Shown: positions 1 to 5,885 of the stretch, piece by piece
Layout: each line of letters starts with the position of its first letter
How positions within the stretch are numbered: the stretch's first letter is position 1
DNA from: Verrucomicrobiota bacterium
GTDB lineage: Bacteria; Verrucomicrobiota; Verrucomicrobiae; Opitutales; CG1-02-43-26
DNA: 9,372 nucleotides
Assembly (NCBI GenBank): GCA_013289195.1
Contig: JABDAI010000046.1
Span: 1 to 9,372, forward strand
Reading direction: 5' to 3'
The notes under the pieces: model-generated
Database searches by the model: none
Told to the model about the DNA's origin: nothing
Seen by the model: only the letters and a program-made list of their open reading frames with translations
Translations under genes and position numbers: made by a program

Positions 1-231
1 AGAGAAACAGTAAGAGTAGGCCGTCAAACAAGTAGAGGTCCAGTACAAGTTGTGGATCGTATAACTACTGTAGATGGACAAAGTTTTGAAAGAACCTGTA
101 ATCTTATGGTATGTGTGGTACAGAATGAGCACACTCGAGAAGTCCGTATGGGACCTACGGATTGGCAGGTGAATGCCGCGAGGGGTTGTGAAAGGCTGTA
201 TGATTGGTTCAGGACACGAACTGATCAATAA
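1..231 (+). CDS. C-terminal end of an unrecognised protein (5'-truncated)
   Basis: Frame 1 is open from the first base to a TAA at 229-231, giving 76 residues of a gene whose start lies left of the window. The visible part is polar and basic, with three cysteines (in TCNLMVC and RGCERLYDW) and a WQVNAARGCERLYDWF ending. It has no membrane segment and no motif I can assign to a family. Codon use looks like a real gene, and the base composition is less AT-rich than the downstream genes. A hairpin follows 14 bases after the stop, which suits the end of a transcription unit. I can assign no function. The call that it is coding rests on the open frame and protein-like composition. Confidence 0.6.
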   Translation, partial: RETVRVGRQTSRGPVQVVDRITTVDGQSFERTCNLMVCVVQNEHTREVRMGPTDWQVNAARGCERLYDWFRTRTDQ

Positions 232-245
232 AAGAGTAGAGTGGG

Positions 246-278
246 GGGGCCGTTGCGGTCCCTAACCTATCTATTTTT
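246..278 (+). terminator. Possible terminator after the first gene
   Basis: A GC-rich 7-bp stem (246-252 with 256-262, GGGGCCG/CGGTCCC, one G-U pair) has a 3-base loop. It is followed, after 11 bases, by a run of five T (274-278). The T run is further from the stem than in a classical intrinsic terminator, so the call is weak. It sits between the stop at 231 and the promoter at 309, where a terminator would be expected. Confidence 0.35.
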
Positions 279-303
279 AATAAAAGTAAATTTTTTTCAA
301 AAT

Positions 304-338
304 GATTATTGACATTCGATAATTATTTATCAATAATC
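304..338 (+). promoter_or_regulatory. Sigma70-type promoter with embedded 9-bp inverted repeat (candidate operator)
   Basis: TTGACA at 309-314 is a perfect -35 box. After 17 bases comes AATAAT at 332-337, a 5/6 match to the -10 consensus. A perfect 9-bp inverted repeat, GATTATTGA (304-312) and TCAATAATC (330-338), overlaps both boxes. Inside it lies a second dyad, GATAA (318-322) and TTATC (327-331). The 7-mer CAATAAT occurs twice in tandem at 331-344. A protein bound here would cover the promoter. The HTH regulator encoded two genes downstream is the obvious candidate for autoregulation, but that is inference. The AT-rich background makes short repeats more likely by chance. Confidence 0.55.
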
Positions 339-393
339 AATAATTGTTAAAGAAAAATTCTTTAAAAAAAATAAAAAAGAAAAGGAAAATACT

Positions 394-933
394 ATGAATA
401 GAATTCAAAAATGGAGTAACAGAATACGAATTTTTTTTCAAATTGTTTTGATAGGTATACCTATTGGTGTAATTTTTCAATGGGTAATATATGATGGAGA
501 GGCACTGTCTTTATTGAATGGACTAAGATATAGACATTTAGATTTACCGATAGTTAAGAGTATTCCTTATAGCACGCGCTGGCTATGTTTTGGAATTGCA
601 ATGATAAAGAATGCAGTGACCATGTTTGGATTTTATCATTTGATCAAGCTTTTTAAGCTCTATGAAAAAGGACAAATATTTACTCTAGAAACTATTAGAG
701 AAATGAAGATCTGTGCTTATAGCGTTTTTGGATGGTGTATTGCTAAATTTTTCACATCAATTTTATTGATTTTAGCTTTAACTTTCCATAACCCTAAAGG
801 ACAAAGAATCCTTGCGGTTTCTTTTGATGCAACAGATTTTTCCACTTTGGTGATAGGAATTATTACAATTATTACAGTTCAAATTATGGATGAAGCTCGA
901 ATGCTGAAAGAGGAGCATGACTATATCATTTAA
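394..933 (+). CDS. DUF2975-family four-helix membrane protein
   Basis: This 179-aa protein has four hydrophobic segments at about residues 13-33, 64-84, 107-130 and 150-165. That topology and length fit the DUF2975 family, whose function is unknown. Two family-like signatures are visible: YEKGQIF (90-96) after the second helix, and the acidic tail EARMLKEEHD (167-176) after the last helix. The start is supported by AAAGGA at 381-386, seven bases before the ATG, and by the promoter at 309-337. The next gene begins 19 bases after the stop and encodes a small HTH protein. This DUF2975 plus HTH pairing is a recurrent arrangement, so the two probably act together, perhaps with the membrane protein influencing the regulator. 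That link is inference. Confidence 0.82.
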   Translation: MNRIQKWSNRIRIFFQIVLIGIPIGVIFQWVIYDGEALSLLNGLRYRHLDLPIVKSIPYSTRWLCFGIAMIKNAVTMFGFYHLIKLFKLYEKGQIFTLETIREMKICAYSVFGWCIAKFFTSILLILALTFHNPKGQRILAVSFDATDFSTLVIGIITIITVQIMDEARMLKEEHDYII

Positions 934-952
934 TAATTAGACCTTCCGTATT

Positions 953-1177
953 ATGATAATGATAAATATAGACGTTATGTTGGCGAAGCGGAAAATGAGA
1001 TCAAAAGAGCTTGCTGAAGGAATAGGAATTACCGAGCAAAATTTATCGATTCTTAAAACCGGAAAAGCAAAGGCGATACGATTGGAAACAATAGATGCTA
1101 TTTGCAAAATTTTGAATTGTCAGCCCGGCGATATTTTAGAATATCGAGTAGATGAAAACATGATCGGTAATCGTTAA
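953..1177 (+). CDS. Small Cro/CI-type HTH transcriptional regulator (YozG-like, HTH_26 type)
   Basis: This is a 74-aa, single-domain DNA-binding protein. Residues 17-36 form the helix-turn-helix (SKELAEGIGITEQNLSILK), followed by GKAKAIRLETIDAICKILN and the very characteristic QPGDILEY (57-64) of this family. Known members are small repressor-like proteins commonly encoded next to DUF2975 membrane proteins, as here. It is probably co-transcribed with the gene before it, 19 bases away. There is no clear ribosome-binding site. ATG 953 and ATG 959 are both possible starts; 953 is preferred because family members usually have several residues before the NIDVMLAKRK-like stretch. A likely target is the inverted repeat at 304-338, which is inferred only. 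Confidence 0.85.
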   Translation: MIMINIDVMLAKRKMRSKELAEGIGITEQNLSILKTGKAKAIRLETIDAICKILNCQPGDILEYRVDENMIGNR

Positions 1178-1244
1178 CTGACACATTTTACAATCGGAGA
1201 TGGATTGGGGGACAGTCATTTACTTAATATGTTTGAATAAAATA

Positions 1245-1274
1245 TTGACTAAATATTTAATAAATAAATAACAT
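1245..1274 (+). promoter_or_regulatory. Likely promoter of the ABC transporter gene
   Basis: TTGACT (1245-1250, 5/6 to the -35 consensus) is followed after 18 bases by TAACAT (1269-1274, 4/6 to the -10). Transcription would start near 1281, leaving a very short leader of about 16 bases before the ATG at 1297. No Shine-Dalgarno sequence is visible in that leader. The same -10 hexamer and 18-base spacing recur in the promoter proposed for copy C of the MACPF-like genes. Confidence 0.4.
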
Positions 1275-1296
1275 ACTCTAAATTAAATTAATAATT

Positions 1297-3471
1297 ATGC
1301 AAAAAACAGTAAAAAGAAAAGTTGAAAATGAACATGGAGTTAAGCATACTCTTAATGGTGATGTAAGCTATAAAAGGACTGATGGTACTTTACTTAATCG
1401 AGCCGCTCGTAGAGAGGAAGCGCAACAAGTTCGTGTAGTAATGGCAAATTCGCATAAAACTTTTTATATTAATTCTCTACGAACGATATTTAATATTCCT
1501 GTAAATGTTGCTCATGTCCTGCAAGAAAACATATTGCCGAAAATTCTTTTGACTGAAGGCTATAGTGTTTTTAATAAGAATTTTGGTTTAAGCCGTGATA
1601 AGATGTGGAATAATCTTCTTCTTGGAGGAATTGTAGCGTGCACCTTATCAAACTTTTGGATTAATCCATGGTTGGATGGAGAAGAAGAAAGTGTTACAGC
1701 CATTTGGCATCAAGCGACGAATACAAGTATTCCAGACTATTATCCAAAATTTTATAGTTCACTAGGAAGATTTGCTTTGTCCTTGTGTGCGCATGTTTGT
1801 GCTGAAGTTCTTGAACATATATTTGGATTCTTATTAAGTACTGCGATAACTTTTAAGAGCCAACATGAGTTTGTTTTAAGATGGTTATCAAATTTCAGTG
1901 CTTATGGATTGAATGCTCATAATTTTTCGTCTGGTTCTGAAAGCGATGTAGAAAAAGCAAATCTTAATCCTGTTAAATTGTTTATGGATATTGAAAACCA
2001 AGAATTATTGGTTTCTTTATGGAGTTCAAGAATCAACACGATAATTAATTGTTCTACAGCTTTATATGCTTTATATACAATGTCACCGACAGTGGCGATC
2101 AATTTTTATCTTTTTTCAATTATAGTGCCAAAATTTATTGCTTTAAGTTTTGCATATTCGATGAGTTTAAATGTGATTTTAATGCTCTTTGAAAGACCGA
2201 TGCATTATTTTTATGAGAAAATGAATCATTTCAAGGATCGTCTGATTCGCCAAATAACGAATGTGGATACCCATGCTGAACTGATAAGTTTTTTAGGCGG
2301 AGAAGAATTTGAAGCAAAAAAGCTATTGCAGTTATTAGAGATAGAGCGTAAGAATGCACTAAAATATGACTTTCTAAATGCGATCAGAATGTCTATTGAG
2401 GTATATCAAAAACATTTCGAATGGGTGGTTCCTATTGTTGCTTCGATTGAAGCAGTCAGAAATGGAACAATGAAACAAGAAATTGTTGGCCCCCTCATGA
2501 ATAATTACGTACGTGTAAATATGTTTCTTATGTGGGCAAAACAAAATTTTCAAAAGTTAGAAAAAGTGGAAGTGAGCGCCCAACGATTGAAGCTTTATGA
2601 AGAACGTCTTAAGGCCTGGCAAGTAGAACGCGAGGAAATTGATACAAAAATCATAGATTCCAAAAAAATTAGTTTTAGCGGTAGTATTTATACAGATAAG
2701 GCAAAAAACACTTTGCTTGCAAAGGGAGATTTTGTCTTACCTGCAGGCTCTATAACCCATATAGACGCACCTTCAGGGTCTGGAAAGACAACGCTTATTA
2801 GAATTTTTTGCGGTCTGTGGAATGATTTTGATGGAATTTGCTTTTTGCCGAAGACTCAATCTATTTTCATTCCATCTCAACCTTACATTCTCGGACCAGA
2901 CGAGCCGCTTTTCCAAACAGTGTGTTATCCAAAAAAGTTTGAAGAAGGAAATAACGCCGTGGATAAGGATGTCGAAGAACATATTAAATTTGTTAAAACC
3001 CTATTTGAAGCATTGGAACTTCCGGAACGAATTTACGATAATTTAATAAAAATTCCTATGAGTGCCAATGAAGATGTGAAGACAATCAATGTTGCTAATT
3101 GGATGACTTCTCTGAGCGATGGGGAGCGTAAACGCATAGCTTTTGTCAATGCTCTTTTAAAACTAAAAACACATTCCATTAAATATCTTGTTATGGATGA
3201 ACCTTTTAAAGGGATTGGTTATACAGTTCAAATAAAGATGGTTGAACTATTTCGTGAATTAATTAAAAAGGATTCCTTATCGGCAGGTTGTACTATACTT
3301 TATTCTAATCATGAACAAAACCATGGATTAAATACTCATGTTCTTCGTACTGAAAAAGTTTCTAAAAAATTTAATCTAGAAAAAGTGAGTACAAATAAAG
3401 AAATTAACGTAAATAAAAAGAAGCTACCTAGCAAAACGCCTATTAATGGAAAAGCACGCAAAAGATTTTAA
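1297..3471 (+). CDS. SbmA/BacA/ABCD-like ABC transporter, fused membrane and ATPase domains
   Basis: This 724-aa protein joins an N-terminal membrane domain to a C-terminal ABC ATPase, so a homodimer would form the full transporter. Hydrophobic stretches lie at about 104-124, 157-185, 246-297 and 371-388. A cytoplasmic-loop motif, AELISFLGGEEFE (327-339), resembles the EAA-like motif of the ABC_membrane_2 (SbmA/BacA/peroxisomal ABCD) group. ATPase motifs are Walker A APSGSGKTT (491-499), Q-loop Q528, signature LSDGE (606-610), Walker B YLVMDEP (630-636) and H-loop H672. The first Walker A glycine is alanine (A491), but the catalytic K497, D634, E635 and H672 are present, so ATP hydrolysis is plausible. 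A basic N-terminal extension and a lysine-rich tail after about 680 are unusual. Relatives move peptides, very-long-chain acyl-CoA or cobalamin, and the substrate here cannot be told. The ATG at 1297 lacks a Shine-Dalgarno sequence; a later start such as M49 has none well placed either. Confidence 0.83.
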   Translation: MQKTVKRKVENEHGVKHTLNGDVSYKRTDGTLLNRAARREEAQQVRVVMANSHKTFYINSLRTIFNIPVNVAHVLQENILPKILLTEGYSVFNKNFGLSRDKMWNNLLLGGIVACTLSNFWINPWLDGEEESVTAIWHQATNTSIPDYYPKFYSSLGRFALSLCAHVCAEVLEHIFGFLLSTAITFKSQHEFVLRWLSNFSAYGLNAHNFSSGSESDVEKANLNPVKLFMDIENQELLVSLWSSRINTIINCSTALYALYTMSPTVAINFYLFSIIVPKFIALSFAYSMSLNVILMLFERPMHYFYEKMNHFKDRLIRQITNVDTHAELISFLGGEEFEAKKLLQLLEIERKNALKYDFLNAIRMSIEVYQKHFEWVVPIVASIEAVRNGTMKQEIVGPLMNNYVRVNMFLMWAKQNFQKLEKVEVSAQRLKLYEERLKAWQVEREEIDTKIIDSKKISFSGSIYTDKAKNTLLAKGDFVLPAGSITHIDAPSGSGKTTLIRIFCGLWNDFDGICFLPKTQSIFIPSQPYILGPDEPLFQTVCYPKKFEEGNNAVDKDVEEHIKFVKTLFEALELPERIYDNLIKIPMSANEDVKTINVANWMTSLSDGERKRIAFVNALLKLKTHSIKYLVMDEPFKGIGYTVQIKMVELFRELIKKDSLSAGCTILYSNHEQNHGLNTHVLRTEKVSKKFNLEKVSTNKEINVNKKKLPSKTPINGKARKRF

Positions 3472-3477
3472 AAAAAA

Positions 3478-3930
3478 CTAACGACCTGGTTGATTATAAC
3501 GGCCCATGAGAACTTCTTTCTCAAGAACATGGTTTTTCATAGCTTTTAAGACAGCTTCTTTTGTGGCACCATTCTTAAGGTCTAAAGTTTTGTCTAGCGC
3601 ATAAAGTGTAAAGAAATAACGATGTTCACGGTCCGGAGGGCAGGGGCCTCCATAGTCATTGCGTCTCCAGCTGTTGCAGCCAAAACAAACAGCATCTGGA
3701 AATTCTTGAATATTTTCTTCAAGACCTTTGAGAGAAATCGGGATATTAAAAAGGATCCAATGATCCCAAGTCCCCATGGGGGCATCGGGATCATCGCAAA
3801 TTAGAACAAGCGACTTAGTGCCTTCAGGAAGCTCACTCCAAGAAAGCGGCGGAGAAATATCATTGCCATTGCAAGTATATTTGACAGGGATCAGAGATTC
3901 GTGTTTAAATGCAGAATTTTTAAGTTTCAT
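3478..3930 (-). CDS. YbhB/YbcL-type PEBP (Raf kinase inhibitor-like) protein
   Basis: This 150-aa protein has the usual length of bacterial phosphatidylethanolamine-binding-like proteins. Ligand-pocket motifs are visible in order: CDDPDAP (45-51), DHW (56-58), GGPCPP (94-99) and EHRYFF (102-107). There is no signal peptide, so it is probably cytoplasmic. The bacterial family has a conserved anion-binding pocket, but its physiological role is mostly unknown and the eukaryotic kinase-inhibitor name should not be taken literally. Its stop lies six bases from the stop of the convergent ABC transporter gene. It is on the same strand as the MACPF-like genes but is separated from copy C by a hairpin terminator. 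No convincing Shine-Dalgarno sequence precedes the ATG; a TATAAC hexamer at 3946-3951 (- strand) may be its -10 box, with no clear -35. Confidence 0.92.
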   Translation of the reverse strand: MKLKNSAFKHESLIPVKYTCNGNDISPPLSWSELPEGTKSLVLICDDPDAPMGTWDHWILFNIPISLKGLEENIQEFPDAVCFGCNSWRRNDYGGPCPPDREHRYFFTLYALDKTLDLKNGATKEAVLKAMKNHVLEKEVLMGRYNQPGR

Positions 3931-3968
3931 CTAGTATTTTTATTTGTTATAACTTGATGGGATATAAG

Positions 3969-4046
3969 AAAAAAATAAATAAAGGTCTTCAAAATTTCAA
4001 CTTTTTTCTTAGCATGACTGAGAAGAGGTTAAACACCAAAGACCTT
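3969..4046 (-). terminator. Hairpin terminator of MACPF-like copy C
   Basis: On the - strand, AAGGTCTT (4046-4039) pairs perfectly with AAGACCTT (3989-3982) and is followed by a T-rich tail reaching 3969, including seven T in a row. The enclosed loop holds a smaller stem (4018-4024 with 4006-4012, one mismatch). The arrangement matches the element after copy A, where the outer stem is AAGGCCTT. Its position, 31 bases after the copy C stop and before the PEBP gene, fits a transcription end. The large loop means the outer stem depends on the inner one to form. Confidence 0.55.
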
Positions 4047-4076
4047 AGTGTGGAAAGATAGGAACTACTTCCTTTT

Positions 4077-5690
4077 TTAAAATACCTGGTCGATATCTTG
4101 TATTATCATATCTGCATAGGCTCTTTTATCGATCATAGGTGTGTGTGTGTAATGACAGTGCTCATTAAATGGGGCAGGTATAGGATCAGTAGTCTTCAAG
4201 CACGGAGCATGATGTATTTGATACTGGCCTGGCGAAGAGGCGTGTATATCCCGATAGTGAGGCATACCATTTATCCCTAATGAAATCGTTCCATCATTGT
4301 TTTCCAAAATAGTAAGTGTATTATTATGGCCTGAATTCTCCCAACGAAAGTGACCATCTCTATCAATTGGCATAGCTACGGATGAACCATGAAGTGTTAC
4401 GCGGCAATTGTGATAAGGGGGGGACACGACTGTAGTACATGAAGTAACCGTAACTCCAAAATTATAGGAACCTTTAATTTGATCGATAAGATTATTATCA
4501 ATTGGATGTAATTTTTGACTCAAGTCATTTAAAACAGCTGGGCATTTTTCTGGAAAATTATAGCAACGCATAACACCAGTATCTAAATTTTCCAAGAGTT
4601 TTACATTATAATTTAAATCTTCAGAAGTTTTCTTTATTCCATCTTTAATGGTATTATAAAAAGAATTAAAAATAGGAGATTCTATTATGTGCGTCATAAA
4701 AGTTTGTTTACCTTGAATCTGCAAATATAAATCCCCAAGGTTTTTTCTTGCAGATTCTACTTCGGGAGTTATTACTGATTCCCCTACTTCTAAGCCCACG
4801 TATGTATAAGGCATAAAAGTGTAGCCTTCGCTTGCAGCACTTCCTAGAACTGTATTATTTTGAAAGTTAATTTGCTCTGGAAAATCATCCGCTGCATAAG
4901 CTAATACGCCAACTATTGTTTTTTGGCAACTCCCTAAATCTTCTAATGAGCAAGATGTAACAGCATAGGGATTAGGTCCTGAGGAAAATATTTTGGCAAG
5001 TTTAGATGCATCTCCGCCTACTTGGAGTGCGGATACTTCTATTTGCCCTTTAATATGATTTTCGCTTACTACTTGAGATATTTTACCTGAAAGACTAAAC
5101 ATGCTTCCATATTTAACTCCTACATTTGCCGTAAAAGTACTTTTATCATTGATCGTATAAAAATGTAATTTCAATGTTACATATAAACTAGCGCCTAAAT
5201 GATTTTGCTGTACTGCTTGATCTCCACAGGCGGATCTAAATTGATCAGGACCCTTTTGATAAACTGCTTTTCCAAAGGGGTCTAATGCATCTTCGCCGTA
5301 GCCACTTGGATGAAATATTGCTGTGGGTAAAAGTACTTTTTCAGAATAATAAAACGATTGGGTATAAGCAGTCTCTTTGACATGTCTGGCATAAGATGCT
5401 GATAAATCAGCTGAAAAAAGGCCTATTGAAGCGGATGCCGTTACGTCAACATTTAAATCCCTTTCAAATTCATCAAAAGTTCTTGAATCACCAAAAAATA
5501 TAGTAGATTTTGAGTCACCGCTAAAAGTTATTGTACCATTACTAAGACAAGGGAGATAGGTCGGCATTTGCCTATCCGAAGAGTAGCCACCACCCAATTC
5601 ATATGCAGGCGGTGTGAAATCAACCTCTGTATTTTTGTAGTGTAAGTTGTATCCAAGCGTTTCATGTTGACTCTTGTAAGTTTTTGACAT
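4077..5690 (-). CDS. MACPF-like protein, copy C
   Basis: This 537-aa protein appears to have a divergent MACPF pore-forming fold. Residues 85-125 (strand-rich, GLFSADLSASYAR) match the first membrane-inserting region in position. FRSACGDQAVQQNHLGA (151-167) occupies the place of the MACPF signature (usually YGTH then GG). Residues 168-226 are strand-rich and end in ALQVGGD, matching the second inserting region. A helical section follows (about 308-400), then a beta-rich module (about 407-495) with SSVAMPIDRDGHFRW and NNDGTISLGING. Ten cysteines fall in apparent pairs: C48/C155, C247/C255, C376/C383, C418/C429 and C497/C512. No signal peptide or lipobox is present. The start has an excellent Shine-Dalgarno sequence (5700-5706) and a promoter at 5749-5778. 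MACPF proteins oligomerise and perforate membranes, but activity here is inference. The MACPF assignment is by motif order and needs profile support. Confidence 0.75.
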   Translation of the reverse strand: MSKTYKSQHETLGYNLHYKNTEVDFTPPAYELGGGYSSDRQMPTYLPCLSNGTITFSGDSKSTIFFGDSRTFDEFERDLNVDVTASASIGLFSADLSASYARHVKETAYTQSFYYSEKVLLPTAIFHPSGYGEDALDPFGKAVYQKGPDQFRSACGDQAVQQNHLGASLYVTLKLHFYTINDKSTFTANVGVKYGSMFSLSGKISQVVSENHIKGQIEVSALQVGGDASKLAKIFSSGPNPYAVTSCSLEDLGSCQKTIVGVLAYAADDFPEQINFQNNTVLGSAASEGYTFMPYTYVGLEVGESVITPEVESARKNLGDLYLQIQGKQTFMTHIIESPIFNSFYNTIKDGIKKTSEDLNYNVKLLENLDTGVMRCYNFPEKCPAVLNDLSQKLHPIDNNLIDQIKGSYNFGVTVTSCTTVVSPPYHNCRVTLHGSSVAMPIDRDGHFRWENSGHNNTLTILENNDGTISLGINGMPHYRDIHASSPGQYQIHHAPCLKTTDPIPAPFNEHCHYTHTPMIDKRAYADMIIQDIDQVF

Positions 5691-5699
5691 TTATTTTTG

Positions 5700-5706
5700 C
5701 CTCCTT
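5700..5706 (-). promoter_or_regulatory. Strong ribosome-binding site of copy C
   Basis: AAGGAGG on the - strand lies nine bases before the ATG at 5690, a near-perfect Shine-Dalgarno sequence. It fixes the start of copy C. It contrasts with copy B, whose ATG is preceded only by AAAGATAG, so translation of C may be stronger. Confidence 0.8.
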
Positions 5707-5748
5707 TTTCTTTGTTATTTGTTTTTAGATGAACTGGCCTTCTTTGTA

Positions 5749-5778
5749 ATGTTAACAAGCTACTAGTTTAATTGTTAA
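5749..5778 (-). promoter_or_regulatory. Likely promoter of copy C
   Basis: On the - strand TTAACA (5778-5773) and TAACAT (5754-5749) are separated by 18 bases, leaving a leader of roughly 50 bases. Upstream is an A-rich block that could act as an UP element, flanked by TATCAA and TTGATA (5820-5815 and 5791-5786 on the - strand). The layout closely parallels the promoter of copy B, including the A run directly before the -35 box. Confidence 0.4.
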
Positions 5779-5831
5779 TTTTTTTTATCAAAATCTATTA
5801 AATTTTGTTATTAATTGATAAGATTCAAGTG

Positions 5832-5860
5832 AAAAATAAGTTAAAATCCAAGACCTTATT
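5832..5860 (-). terminator. Reduced hairpin after copy B
   Basis: On the - strand AATAAG (5860-5855) pairs with CTTATT (5840-5835) around a 14-base loop and runs into five T (5836-5832). The proximal side is related to the terminators of copies A and C (AAGGTCTT remains at 5858-5851), but the distal AAGACCTT arm found after copy C is missing. The hairpin is therefore shorter and weaker, and some read-through from copy B into copy C is possible. Confidence 0.35.
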
Positions 5861-5885
5861 GCGAAAAGAAAAATCACTTCTTTTT

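Noticed and set aside
1917..2102. Small - strand open frames inside the ABC transporter gene (also 2773-2982) and + strand frame 2822-3046
   Set aside because: They lie wholly within a gene with clear ABC motifs, have no family resemblance, and are antisense or out-of-frame shadows.
3594..3804. Open frames on both strands over the PEBP gene
   Set aside because: The PEBP frame carries all the family motifs; the overlapping frames do not resemble any protein.
4140..4152. Short TG repeat (gtgtgtgtgtg) within copy C as a phase-variation tract
   Set aside because: It is only a few units long, lies near the 3' end of the gene, and the reading frame is intact, so slippage control is unlikely.
5528..5758. 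A 76-codon - strand frame overlapping the start of copy C
   Set aside because: It is out of frame with copy C, crosses its promoter and ribosome-binding site, and has no recognisable features.
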